Positions 8,457-16,232 of a DNA stretch of 33,764 bases are shown piece after piece (the stretch's first letter is position 1; each line of letters opens with the position of its first letter). The translations under genes were made by a program, and so were the position numbers. The notes beneath the pieces were generated by a model. That model saw only the letters and a list, made by a program, of their open reading frames with translations. It was not told the DNA's origin and made no database searches. This stretch comes from DASPPM01 sp052143835 (GTDB taxonomy: Bacteria > Pseudomonadota > Alphaproteobacteria > JACZXZ01): contig JBKQRV010000195.1 in NCBI GenBank assembly GCA_052143835.1, forward strand, positions 1 through 33,764, given 5' to 3'.

Positions 8457-8676
8457 GCCGGCGTGACTGATATTTTTTGGGAAGCCGCGCCCGTGCCCAG
8501 GCACCTATGTCACGTATATAATTCCGAAATTATTTTGGCGTCACTGAAACGCAAAATTGACTCGTAAAGAGTCGACCATGGCGAAAATTTGTTTCGTGAT
8601 CGTGGCGCCGTCGGTTCTTTTCCTGCGAGAAAGCGCTGATCGCCCGGTTTTCTTCATCTTGCTAAAGGAAAGATCA

Positions 8677-9552
8677 ATGTCGGACATTTATGCAGAGATT
8701 GCACGAGAATGGCGGACAAAATATGAAATGATCCGATGCGAAGCTCCGTCTAGATCGGAATTTGGCGATCTTTGCGCAGCGCAAGAGACTGAAAACCGCG
8801 GTCGGACGTCGGCTGGACTTCAACCTTGGCTCGGCATCCTCGAATTCGGCATTGAATGGCTGAGCTACGTTCACGTTGCTCTCGATTCTGAAATGAGCGT
8901 AGACCAGCAGAGTTCTATCCATCGCGTGACATGGGCTCTCACTGGTTCCGCCGTCTCGTTCGGCCTATCGCTCCGTGCGTTGTGCCTATCCGGCTTTGAC
9001 ACTCCTGCCCGTGCATTACTGCGAAGCTACGTCGAAGTGTTACTACTTTGTCTAGCGGCTCTGCATGACGAAGGACTGGCGCAAGCTTATCAAGATGCGC
9101 AGGCTGACGCACAGGCAAAGACTTTCTGGCACACGATGGCGTCCCCAAAGAACCTGCATAATCGCATTATTCAGATTGAGAAGAATTCGGGCCTGGATCG
9201 GCAGGCCATTTTGGAGATGACCGAGTTTCGTCACGCAGAATATGAAATTCTTTCGCAATCGGCGCATCTTTCATATGCGGCATCTTTTCTAACGGTAATG
9301 GCGCCTGTGCTCGGTGACGCCGATTATCTCCGTCCCGCAATTTTCGGCTTGGCCACAGGGAACTCGGTGCGGACAATTCGTTATGCCGCGACCACCACCT
9401 GGTATTTCTCGCGCTTCGGCTACAATCCTATCCTCGGCCGAGACTCTTCCAATTGCCTTCTCAAGCTTGATAAAGAAAGTGACTGGCACCACAGGATCGT
9501 CATAGGTCGGGACGTACTTTCGCGCATTACCATCGGTCACTGGGAGAAATAA
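8677..9552 (+). CDS. uncharacterised protein, possibly DUF5677-like
   Basis: The protein has 291 aa from ATG at 8677, chosen because AAGGAAAG sits at 8665-8672; the frame is open further upstream (TTG 8557, ATG 8578) without a comparable ribosome site. I do not recognise it firmly. It is largely helical, with two hydrophobic helical stretches (around WALTGSAVSFGLSLRALCL and ALLRSYVEVLLLCLAALHDE) and a later FRHAEYEILSQSAHLS segment. This pattern resembles DUF5677-type proteins, but I could not verify that. Base composition is clearly AT-richer than the neighbours: 25 G+C of 60 at 8641-8700, against 44 of 60 at 1201-1260. The gene lies between a toxin-antitoxin pair and an orphan antitoxin, so it is probably acquired cargo. 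A defence or stress role is only a guess. Confidence 0.75.
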   Translation: MSDIYAEIAREWRTKYEMIRCEAPSRSEFGDLCAAQETENRGRTSAGLQPWLGILEFGIEWLSYVHVALDSEMSVDQQSSIHRVTWALTGSAVSFGLSLRALCLSGFDTPARALLRSYVEVLLLCLAALHDEGLAQAYQDAQADAQAKTFWHTMASPKNLHNRIIQIEKNSGLDRQAILEMTEFRHAEYEILSQSAHLSYAASFLTVMAPVLGDADYLRPAIFGLATGNSVRTIRYAATTTWYFSRFGYNPILGRDSSNCLLKLDKESDWHHRIVIGRDVLSRITIGHWEK

Positions 9553-9580
9553 AGTCGCCAATGGGGCATGGCATGGTTGA

Positions 9581-9712
9581 TTCCGGGCTTGCGGGCACCT
9601 ACTGGTGCTCGTGCCGGGCTCATCGACCCTTTTAGTGCGAAGGCCTCGGACGGATGCCGAATTGATCGCCGTGTGCTTGCGGCGCGCACGGCAGCTAGAT
9701 GCGGAGGACTGA
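9581..9712 (+). pseudogene. possible decayed toxin 3' end upstream of the orphan antitoxin
   Basis: Between the 291-aa protein and the HTH antitoxin there is a 43-codon open stretch in the frame that stops (TGA 9710-9712) two bases before the antitoxin ATG. That is where the toxin of such a pair normally ends. Its C-terminal residues (DAELIAVCLRRARQLDAED) loosely resemble the last helix of Gp49/HigB-type toxins. No start codon or N-terminal toxin domain is present. The evidence is position plus weak similarity by eye, so chance is quite possible. Confidence 0.2.
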
Positions 9713-9714
9713 CC

Positions 9715-10050
9715 ATGGCCAAATTGCCCTTTGAGAAAAGCAGCGGCAACGTGTTTGCCGATATCGGATTCACGCCAGCCGAGGCGGCGGAGCTCAGCGC
9801 TAAAAGCAACTTGATTATCGCCATCAAGGACACCATCGCGCGGCGCAAACTGACGCAGCAGGAAGCAGCGCGGCTCTGCGGCACAGATCAGCCGACGCTT
9901 TCCAAAGTGTTCCGTGGCCGTATGGAGAGTATCACCATCGACCGGCTTGCAGGCTGGCTTACCTCGCTCGGCCGGGACGTAGAGATTATCGTCAAGCCAA
10001 CGCCGCGTAAGCCCCGCCAAGGACGCTTGCGTGTGATCGAAGCTGCCTAA
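9715..10050 (+). CDS. HTH antitoxin, HigA/HTH_37 type, without an intact toxin
   Basis: The protein has 111 aa. ATG at 9715 is chosen over the longer open frame from 9568 because GGAGG lies at 9703-9707 and the product then begins like the family. The opening SSGNVFADIGF, the helix-turn-helix RRKLTQQEAARLCGTDQPTLSK and the tail GRDVEIIVKP, with a basic end, are characteristic of PF13744-type (HTH_37) antitoxins. These normally follow a Gp49/HigB toxin and repress the pair. Here the upstream 163 bases hold no complete toxin, so this is an orphan antitoxin: a leftover of a decayed module, an anti-addiction gene, or a stand-alone regulator. It is the last gene of the accessory patch. Confidence 0.85.
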   Translation: MAKLPFEKSSGNVFADIGFTPAEAAELSAKSNLIIAIKDTIARRKLTQQEAARLCGTDQPTLSKVFRGRMESITIDRLAGWLTSLGRDVEIIVKPTPRKPRQGRLRVIEAA

Positions 10051-10109
10051 TCCCTTACCTTAAAGCGCAGACACCCCCGCCGCCGAGACGGGCTCCTCTT
10101 GAGAGCCTG

Positions 10110-10937
10110 CTACGGCTTCGCCACGGTGGCCGGCATGGGCGGCACGAGCAGTGCGGGGTCGAGGCGCGCGCTGCGCCAGTTCATGCCCCAGTGGAGGTGC
10201 GGCCCGGTGGCGCGGCCGCTCGCTCCCATGCGCCCGACCTCCTGGCCTTGGCCCACGCGGTCGCCCACCTTCACCTCGATCGCCGAGAGGTGGAGGAAGG
10301 TCGAGCTCAGCTCGAGGCCGTGATCGATGATGAGGGTGCCGCCGGTCAAATAGAGATCGGGCTCGGCCAGCGTCACGATGCCGTCGGCGGGGCTTGCGAC
10401 CGGCGTGCCGACCGCATTCGCGATATCGACGCCGAAATGGGGCTGTCGCGGCTGGCCGTTCAGGATGCGCAGGCTGCCGAAGACGCCGGTGATCTTGCCC
10501 TCGACGGGCCAGACGAAGCCGCTTCTGAAGAGCGGCTCGTGGAAGTCGCTGGCGCGCGCCTTGTCGATGAGGGCTTGCTCCGCCTTGATGCGCGCGAGGA
10601 GCTCGGCGGGCGGGCTCACCATCGCCTCGGGCAGGCCGTTGATGCGCTGGACCTCATAGTGGCGTTGCGCCACGGCAAGCGTGCGCTCCTCCGCGCTGCC
10701 GTCGGGGTGGCGCACGACGAGTGCGGCCTCGGGCCTTGCCTCATAGCCGAAGCCGATGACGAAGCTGCCGTCGGCCGCGACCTCAACCGGCTTGCCGTCG
10801 AGCATCACGCGGGCTCCCGGCTCGACCTTGCCGAAGAGAAGGCCGCCTTGCGTCGCCTTGCCCTCGAGGCTGAGCGTCCCCGCCGCAGCCGGGAGTGCTG
10901 CGAATGCGAGCAATATAGCCGCGATGAGCCGTCTCAC
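10110..10937 (-). CDS. secreted M23 family metallopeptidase
   Basis: The protein has 275 aa. GTG at 10937 overlaps the xseA stop by four bases (GTGA) and gives an N-terminal signal peptide (basic start VRR, hydrophobic core, cleavage after about LPAAAG). The C-terminal half is an M23/LytM peptidase domain: the zinc ligands are in HFGVDIA (H and D) and in the HLHWG motif. A beta-rich N-terminal segment (about residues 20-95) precedes it. M23 enzymes cut peptidoglycan cross-bridges or act as LytM activators in the periplasm; with both zinc motifs intact it is probably catalytic. Reading the same frame further upstream runs through xseA and purD antisense and is not coding. Confidence 0.88.
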   Translation of the reverse strand: MRRLIAAILLAFAALPAAAGTLSLEGKATQGGLLFGKVEPGARVMLDGKPVEVAADGSFVIGFGYEARPEAALVVRHPDGSAEERTLAVAQRHYEVQRINGLPEAMVSPPAELLARIKAEQALIDKARASDFHEPLFRSGFVWPVEGKITGVFGSLRILNGQPRQPHFGVDIANAVGTPVASPADGIVTLAEPDLYLTGGTLIIDHGLELSSTFLHLSAIEVKVGDRVGQGQEVGRMGASGRATGPHLHWGMNWRSARLDPALLVPPMPATVAKP

Positions 10938-12460
10938 AGGAGCGTTCCCTGATCGTCCTTGCGCTTGGCGCGGCGCGCGCGCGGCGGCGCCGGCTTGCCG
11001 CCCGAGGCCCCTGCCGTCGTCGGGCCCGCGGCACCCTGGGCGATGGTGGCGCCGACGGCACCATCCTGGAACTCGATGCCGATCGCCATGCCTGGCGTCG
11101 TCGCGGCGGCACGCGTCACCGCCTCGCCGCTCGTGTCGCGCACCAGCGCGTAGCCGCGCGCGAGCACCCGTCTGTAAGAGAGGTTCTCGAGCCGCTGGCC
11201 CAAGCCGAGGACGCGCTCCTCGAAGCGCTCGGCAAGGCGGAGGGCAGCCGGCCGCAGGCGCTCGCCCAAGCGCCGCACCTCGAGCGCGTGCCGCTCGAGC
11301 GCTGTGAGGAACGGCTCCTTCCTGAGGCGGGCCGCGGTGGCGACGAGCTCGTGCTCGCGCGTGCGGAGGAGATGCGCGAGCGCCTTCTGCGGCGCGGGCA
11401 CGCGGCCGAGCCGCTCCTCGCACCGCGTCACGAAGTTGAGCACGGCATTCGCGAGCCGCTCGGACCAATCGTCGAGCCGCTGGGTCGCCTGCTCCAGGAG
11501 GTGGAGCGGGTCGGGGAGGCCGCGCGCGAGGCCTTCGAGCCGCGTGCGCGCTTCCGCCATCATGCGCTCGAGGCCGCGGAAGAGACGCTGGCCATGCTCC
11601 ATCACCTGGCCGAGGAGCTCGGCGCGCACCGGCACCGCCATCTCGGCGGCGGCCGTGGGCGTCGGCGCGCGCTTGTCCGAGGCGAAGTCGATGAGCGTGG
11701 TGTCGGTCTCGTGGCCCACGGCGGAGATGAGCGGGATCTGGCTCGCCGCCGCGGCGCGCACCACGATCTCCTCGTTGAAGGCCCAGAGGTCCTCGAGGCT
11801 GCCTCCACCGCGCGCCACGATGAGAAGGTCCGGACGCGGGATCGGCCCGCCGGCGGCCAGGCGGTTGAAGCCGGCGATCGCGGCGGCGATCTGCTCGGCG
11901 GCCCCGGTTCCCTGCACCGCGACCGGCCAGAGGATGACGCGGCGCGGGAAGCGGTCGGCCAGGCGATGGAGGATGTCGCGGATGACGGCACCCGTCGGCG
12001 AGGTGATGACGCCGATGATCTCGGGGAGATAGGGCAGCGACCGCTTCCGCGCGGCGTCGAAGAGGCCCTCGGCCGCGAGCTTCTTGCGGCGCTCCTCGAG
12101 AAGCTTGAGCAAGGCGCCCTCGCCGGCGAGCTCCATCGCCTCGATGACGAGCTGGTACTTGGAGCGGCCGGGATAGGTGGTGATGCGCCCCGTCGCGATC
12201 ACCTCCATGCCGTCCTCGCACTTGAGCCCGAGGCGCCCCGCCGTGCCGCGCCAGACGACGGCGTCGAGCACGGCGTCCGCGTCCTTGAGCGAGAGGTAGA
12301 GATGGCCGGAGCTGTGGCGCTTGAAGCCGGAGATCTCGCCGCGCACCCGCACGTGGTCGAAGCGCTCCTCGAGCGTGCGCTTCAACAGGCCCGAGAGCTC
12401 GCTCACCGAGAACTCGGGAAGGTTCGGCATGCCGGGTGGGGCTAAGAGATTTTCCGTCAT
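10934..12460 (-). CDS. xseA: exodeoxyribonuclease VII large subunit
   Basis: The protein has 508 aa. XseA forms the catalytic subunit of exonuclease VII, which degrades single-stranded DNA to oligonucleotides in the cytoplasm together with XseB (not in this window). The N-terminal OB-fold is visible (VRGEISGFKRHSSGHLYLSL), then LPYLPEIIGVITSPTGAVIRD, IVARGGGSLEDLWAFN and SAVGHETDTTLIDFASD with the conserved acidic/His residues. A long helical region follows, then LARGYALVRD. It ends with a low-complexity basic tail. It is transcribed divergently from purD across a 160-base gap and co-directionally with the M23 peptidase (4-base overlap). A purD-xseA neighbourhood is common in alphaproteobacteria. 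ATG 12460 is the likely start; ATG 12430 is an alternative. Confidence 0.95.
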   Translation of the reverse strand: MTENLLAPPGMPNLPEFSVSELSGLLKRTLEERFDHVRVRGEISGFKRHSSGHLYLSLKDADAVLDAVVWRGTAGRLGLKCEDGMEVIATGRITTYPGRSKYQLVIEAMELAGEGALLKLLEERRKKLAAEGLFDAARKRSLPYLPEIIGVITSPTGAVIRDILHRLADRFPRRVILWPVAVQGTGAAEQIAAAIAGFNRLAAGGPIPRPDLLIVARGGGSLEDLWAFNEEIVVRAAAASQIPLISAVGHETDTTLIDFASDKRAPTPTAAAEMAVPVRAELLGQVMEHGQRLFRGLERMMAEARTRLEGLARGLPDPLHLLEQATQRLDDWSERLANAVLNFVTRCEERLGRVPAPQKALAHLLRTREHELVATAARLRKEPFLTALERHALEVRRLGERLRPAALRLAERFEERVLGLGQRLENLSYRRVLARGYALVRDTSGEAVTRAAATTPGMAIGIEFQDGAVGATIAQGAAGPTTAGASGGKPAPPRARRAKRKDDQGTLL

Positions 12461-12620
12461 CGCACTCGTGCCATGTTACACGAGCGCGGGCGGCGTCACG
12501 AGAGCGGACGCAAGCAGCGTACCGCTCGGGCAAGGTGCCATGAAAGCCGCGCAAGAGGCTTGCCGACGGGCGGTTCGCAAGGCAAAGAGATAGAGCCGGG
12601 AGCAAGCGAGGTCGGAGGCA

Positions 12621-13892
12621 ATGCGCATACTCGTGGTGGGAGGAGGCGGGCGGGAGCACGCGCTCGTGTGGGCGCTCGCGGCCTCCCCGCTCGCGGACAA
12701 GATCTTTTGCGCGCCGGGGAATGCCGGCATCGCCGAGGTGGGCGAATGCGTGCCGATCGCTGCCGAGGAGCTCGACCGCCTGGTTGCCTTCGCTGAAGCG
12801 CAGGCGATCGACTTCGTCGTGGTCGGCCCGGAAGGGCCCTTGGTGCTCGGCCTCGTCGACCGGCTCGAGGCGGTGGGGATCAAGGCCTTCGGGCCGAGTG
12901 CCAAAGCAGCCGAGCTCGAGGGCTCGAAGGGCTTCATGAAGGACCTTGCCGCCACATACGGCATCCCGAGTGCGGCCTACGGACGCTTCGCGGACCCCGC
13001 CAAGGCCAAGGCCTTCGTGCGCGCGCGCGGGGCTCCCATCGTGGTCAAGGCGGACGGGCTCGCGGCCGGCAAGGGGGTCACGGTCGCGCGCAGCCTCGAG
13101 GAGGCCGAGGCCGCGATCGATGCGGCACTTGTGGCCGGGCAGTTCGGCCGCGCCGGCCGCGAGCTCGTCGTCGAGGAATTCCTGGCGGGCGAGGAGGCGA
13201 GCGTGCTGGCGCTCGTCGACGGCGCGCATTTCCTCGCGCTCCCCTCGGCACAGGACCACAAGGCCGCCTTTGACGGGGACCGCGGGCCGAATACGGGCGG
13301 CATGGGCGCCTATTCGCCCGCCCCCGTCGTCACCCCTCTCGTCCAGAAAAAAATCGAGGAGAGCATCCTCGCCCCCGCCGTCGCCGCCATGGCGAAGGAG
13401 GGCCGGCCCTTCAAAGGCATCCTCTATGCCGGCCTGATGATCGGTCAAGAGGGCCCCAAGCTCCTCGAGTTCAACGTGCGCTTCGGCGATCCCGAATGCC
13501 AGGCGCTCATCGTGCGCCTCAAGTCGGATCTGCTCCCGGCACTCGTGGCCGCGCGCGACGGCGAGCTCAAGTTCTTCGACTTGCGCTGGCACGCCGAGCC
13601 CTCGCTCTGCGTCGTCATGGCCTCGAAGGGCTATCCCGGCGAATACGCCAAGGGCAGCGAGATCCGCAACCTCGAGGCGGCCAGAGAGGTCGAGGGGGTC
13701 GCGATCTTCCATGCCGGCACCGCGCGCAAGGACGGCAAGCTCATCGCGGTCGGCGGCCGCGTGCTCGGCGTCACCGCGCGCGGTGCGACGCTCGCGCAGG
13801 CGCAGGCGCGCGCCTACCGCGCGGTCGACCTCATCCGTTGGCCGGAAGGCTTCTGCCGCCGCGACATCGGCTGGCGCGCGCTCGGCAGGTAA
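12621..13892 (+). CDS. purD: phosphoribosylamine-glycine ligase (GAR synthetase)
   Basis: The protein has 423 aa, the standard PurD length. It joins glycine to phosphoribosylamine using ATP in the second step of purine synthesis. Conserved blocks in order are VVGGGGREHALVWALA at the N-terminus, GPEGPLVLGLVDRL, the ATP-grasp segment VVKADGLAAGKGVTVA (about residue 145), VEEFLAGEEASVLALVDG, QDHKAAFDGDRGPNTGGMGA and LLEFNVRFGDPECQ with the metal-binding residues. ATG 12621 is preceded by GGAGGC at 12614-12619, which is close, and by GAGGTCGG a little further up. It is monocistronic or leads into the DUF169 gene 87 bases later. Nothing looks unusual. Confidence 0.96.
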   Translation: MRILVVGGGGREHALVWALAASPLADKIFCAPGNAGIAEVGECVPIAAEELDRLVAFAEAQAIDFVVVGPEGPLVLGLVDRLEAVGIKAFGPSAKAAELEGSKGFMKDLAATYGIPSAAYGRFADPAKAKAFVRARGAPIVVKADGLAAGKGVTVARSLEEAEAAIDAALVAGQFGRAGRELVVEEFLAGEEASVLALVDGAHFLALPSAQDHKAAFDGDRGPNTGGMGAYSPAPVVTPLVQKKIEESILAPAVAAMAKEGRPFKGILYAGLMIGQEGPKLLEFNVRFGDPECQALIVRLKSDLLPALVAARDGELKFFDLRWHAEPSLCVVMASKGYPGEYAKGSEIRNLEAAREVEGVAIFHAGTARKDGKLIAVGGRVLGVTARGATLAQAQARAYRAVDLIRWPEGFCRRDIGWRALGR

Positions 13893-13979
13893 AGCGAAAG
13901 AAGCCCTCGGCCCGCAAGACAGGCCTCGCAAAACCGCCTAAGATCGCCCTCCCGAGACGCCTCACCGAGGATGCCGACG

Positions 13980-14753
13980 ATGACGCACGACTGGCCAAAG
14001 CTCGTTCTTGACCTCGAGCGGCTGTTGAAGCTGCGCGCGATCCCCTTCGCCATGAAGCTTTTCGAGCGCAAGAGCGAGATGGAGGCGATCCCCAAGATCC
14101 GCCGGCCGAAATCGGTGCACACGCTCGATCAGGTGGTGGCGCAGGCAGCACGCCTCGGCTGGACGGTCGGCATCACCGCCGAGGATCTCGTGGGCGCGCA
14201 ATGCCGCGCCGTCGTCGGGCTCGGCCTGGCGAAGGACGAGGCATGGCGCTCGGGGCAGCACATGGTCGGCGTCTGGTACAGCTCGCCCGAGGACGCGCGC
14301 GCGCACCAGGCGGCGATGCACTGCGTGCCCGACGGCGGCTACGAGGCGCTCGCGGTCGCCCCACTCGCGAGCGGGCGGCTCGATCCGCCCGACATCGCCC
14401 TCTTCTACGCCACCCCGGGTGCGATGATCTATTTCATCAACGGCCTGCAATGGGCGGGCTACAAGCGCTTCGACTGGAGCATCGTCGGGGAGTCGGCGTG
14501 CGCCGACTCGTGGGGCCGCGCCTTGACGACGCGGCAGCCGAGCCTCTCGATCCCCTGCTTCGCCGAGCGCCGCTACGGCGGCGTGCTCGACGACGAGCTG
14601 CTGATGGCGCTCCCCCCCGACCAGCTCGCCAAGGCGATCACGGGAATGGAGGCGCTGGCGAAGAACGGCTTCCGCTACCCCTTCCCGCAATACGGCATCC
14701 AACAGGACGTGCGCGCCGGCATGGCGGTGAGCTACCCGGCGCCGAAGGCGTAG
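13980..14753 (+). CDS. DUF169 domain protein
   Basis: The protein has 257 aa. ATG 13980 is preferred over ATG 13971 because GAGG at 13967-13970 is then at normal distance; with 13971 it would abut the start. The sequence fits the DUF169 family (PF02596): ITAEDLVGAQCRAVVGLGL, the central ALAVAPLASGRLDPPDIALF, PGAMIYFINGLQW and the end block VLDDELLMALPPDQLAKAI. The family is cytoplasmic and of unknown function, though members have been noted near metal and one-carbon genes in other organisms. There is no signal peptide or membrane segment. It stands alone between purD and the MBL-fold gene, so context gives little help. Confidence 0.8.
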   Translation: MTHDWPKLVLDLERLLKLRAIPFAMKLFERKSEMEAIPKIRRPKSVHTLDQVVAQAARLGWTVGITAEDLVGAQCRAVVGLGLAKDEAWRSGQHMVGVWYSSPEDARAHQAAMHCVPDGGYEALAVAPLASGRLDPPDIALFYATPGAMIYFINGLQWAGYKRFDWSIVGESACADSWGRALTTRQPSLSIPCFAERRYGGVLDDELLMALPPDQLAKAITGMEALAKNGFRYPFPQYGIQQDVRAGMAVSYPAPKA

Positions 14754-14798
14754 GCGGCGACTGCTGCGGCGCTGCCACGGCTGCGGCCACCGAAGAAT

Positions 14799-14827
14799 TT
14801 GACCTTTGCCGCAGTGCGGCATAACTT
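14799..14827 (+). promoter_or_regulatory. promoter with palindromic operator before the MBL-fold gene
   Basis: TTGACC (14799-14804) and TAACTT (14822-14827) are 17 bases apart. The spacer is largely filled by a perfect dyad, TGCCGC-AGT-GCGGCA, at 14807-14821. A repressor bound there would block polymerase. The dyad resembles the TGC-rich operators described for PhaR, the polyhydroxyalkanoate regulator of alphaproteobacteria, but that identification is inference. The MBL start lies about 70 bases downstream. Confidence 0.45.
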
Positions 14828-14901
14828 CTGCGCTGGTGGCGTGCCGTGTCACGCGATGGCCGCGCCGTGCCGCCCTTGGATTGACCCGATCGGAGACCGG
14901 C

Positions 14902-15960
14902 ATGAACGGCGCGCCTCTGCTCAAACCCCTCGCTCACGACAGCCTCGTCTTTCCCCACCCCGGCCGGCCCGATCCGGGCACCACGCTCGAGGTGGCGCCG
15001 GGCATCCGCTGGCTGCGCATGCCGCTTCCCTTCGCGCTTGATCACATCAACCTCTGGCTCCTCGAGGACGAGGGCGGCTGGAGCATCGTCGACAGCGGCT
15101 TCGGGCGCGGCGAGGAGACGAAGGTCCTGTGGGAGCGCGTCTTCGCCGCGACCCTCGGCGGCCGGCCGGTCAAGCGCGTCATCGTCACGCACTTCCACCC
15201 CGACCACATCGGGCTCGCCGGCTGGCTCTGCGAGCGCTTCGGCGTCGAGCTTTGGATCACCCAGGCCGAATGGCTCACCGGCCAGCTCGTGCGCCACGGC
15301 TGGTCCGGCGGCGACATCGAGAAGCGGATCGAGCATTACCGGCGCAACGGGCTCGCCGAGGACAAGCGCCAAGCGCTGCGCCAGCGCGGCAACCTCTATG
15401 CCCAGAACGTGACCCCCATCCCGGCCACCTATCGCCGCATCCTGGAAGGCGAGGAGATCGCCATCGACGGCCGCCCCTGGCGCGTCATCATCGGCCAGGG
15501 CCACGCGCCGGAGCATGCCTGCCTCTACTGCCGCGATCTCGGCATCCTGATCTCGGGCGACCAGGTGCTGCCCAAGATCACCACCAACGTGAGCGTCTTT
15601 CCCGATCAGCCGGACAGCAACCCGCTCAAGCTCTATCTCGACTCGCTCGAGCGCTTCCGGCCGCTGCCCGAGGACAGCTTCGTGCTGCCCTCCCACGGGC
15701 TCCCCTTTCGCGGGCTCCATCTGCGCCTCGAGCAGCTCGCCCACCACCACGACGAGCGCCTCGAGCGCACGGTCGAGGCCTGTCGCACGCCGCGCACCGG
15801 GGCCGAGATCATCCCGGTGCTGTTCCGCCGCGAGCTCGACCTTCATCAGCTCTCCTTCGCGATCGGCGAGGCGCTTGCCCATCTCCACTATCTCGTGGGC
15901 CTCGGCCGGCTCAAGCGCGAGACGGGCGCGGACGGCGTCTATCGCTTCCTCAAGGCGTGA
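14902..15960 (+). CDS. MBL-fold metallo-hydrolase
   Basis: The protein has 352 aa from ATG 14902, which has GGAGA at 14892-14896; an open frame extends upstream but runs through the promoter. The metallo-beta-lactamase metal motif THFHPDHIGL is at about residue 97. The further ligand motif GHAPEHACLYC and the aspartate in GDQVLP follow, then a final histidine in LPSHGLPFRG. A C-terminal helical domain (about residues 280-350) resembles the winged-helix extension of LACTB2/glyoxalase II-like hydrolases. It is a cytoplasmic di-metal hydrolase, probably acting on a thioester or ester; the substrate is not evident. The palindromic promoter suggests it is specifically regulated. An unusual His/Glu in GHAPEHA may reflect the subfamily. 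Confidence 0.85.
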   Translation: MNGAPLLKPLAHDSLVFPHPGRPDPGTTLEVAPGIRWLRMPLPFALDHINLWLLEDEGGWSIVDSGFGRGEETKVLWERVFAATLGGRPVKRVIVTHFHPDHIGLAGWLCERFGVELWITQAEWLTGQLVRHGWSGGDIEKRIEHYRRNGLAEDKRQALRQRGNLYAQNVTPIPATYRRILEGEEIAIDGRPWRVIIGQGHAPEHACLYCRDLGILISGDQVLPKITTNVSVFPDQPDSNPLKLYLDSLERFRPLPEDSFVLPSHGLPFRGLHLRLEQLAHHHDERLERTVEACRTPRTGAEIIPVLFRRELDLHQLSFAIGEALAHLHYLVGLGRLKRETGADGVYRFLKA

Positions 15961-16046
15961 GCGCCCTTCGCTAGCGCCGCCCCTTCGCCCGAATACCCGC
16001 AGACGACCGCTTGCGCGCGAGCGCCTTCGCGGGCAAGCTCATGACC

Positions 16047-16232
16047 ATGGCCGAGCTCGTCAATTTGCGCCTGGCGCGAAAGCGTAAGGCCCGCGCGCGC
16101 GCCGAACGCGAGGCGGCCGAGCGGCGCCTTCGCTTCGGCCGCGCCAAGGCCGACGTCCTGCGCCAAGAGCGCGAGGCCGAGCTTGAGCGCCGCCGCCTCG
16201 AGGCGAAGCGCCTGGTGCGGGAGGAGGACTAA
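16047..16232 (+). CDS. DUF4169 family small basic protein
   Basis: The protein has 61 aa. ATG 16047 gives MAELVNLRLARKRKARARAE, the characteristic opening of DUF4169 (PF13770), a short alphaproteobacterial family. ATG 16041 two codons earlier is possible. The protein is a single highly charged alpha-helix, rich in Arg, Lys, Glu and Ala. The function is unknown; the charge pattern would suit binding of nucleic acid or an acidic partner. The stop TAA overlaps the next ATG by one base (TAATG), so the VOC protein is probably translated by coupling. Confidence 0.85.
   Translation: MAELVNLRLARKRKARARAEREAAERRLRFGRAKADVLRQEREAELERRRLEAKRLVREED

Noticed and set aside
10091..10107. Bidirectional terminator GGCTC/GAGCC between the antitoxin and the M23 gene
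   Set aside because: The stem is only 5 bp with a 7-base loop and no T-run on either strand.
12461..12620. Promoter pair in the xseA-purD divergent gap
   Set aside because: A TAACAT-like hexamer exists on the minus strand, but no -35 at acceptable spacing; too weak to annotate.
10110..13931. A 1273-codon open frame on the minus strand
   Set aside because: Only its last 275 codons (M23 peptidase from GTG 10937) look like protein; the rest is antisense to purD and out of frame with xseA, an effect of high GC.
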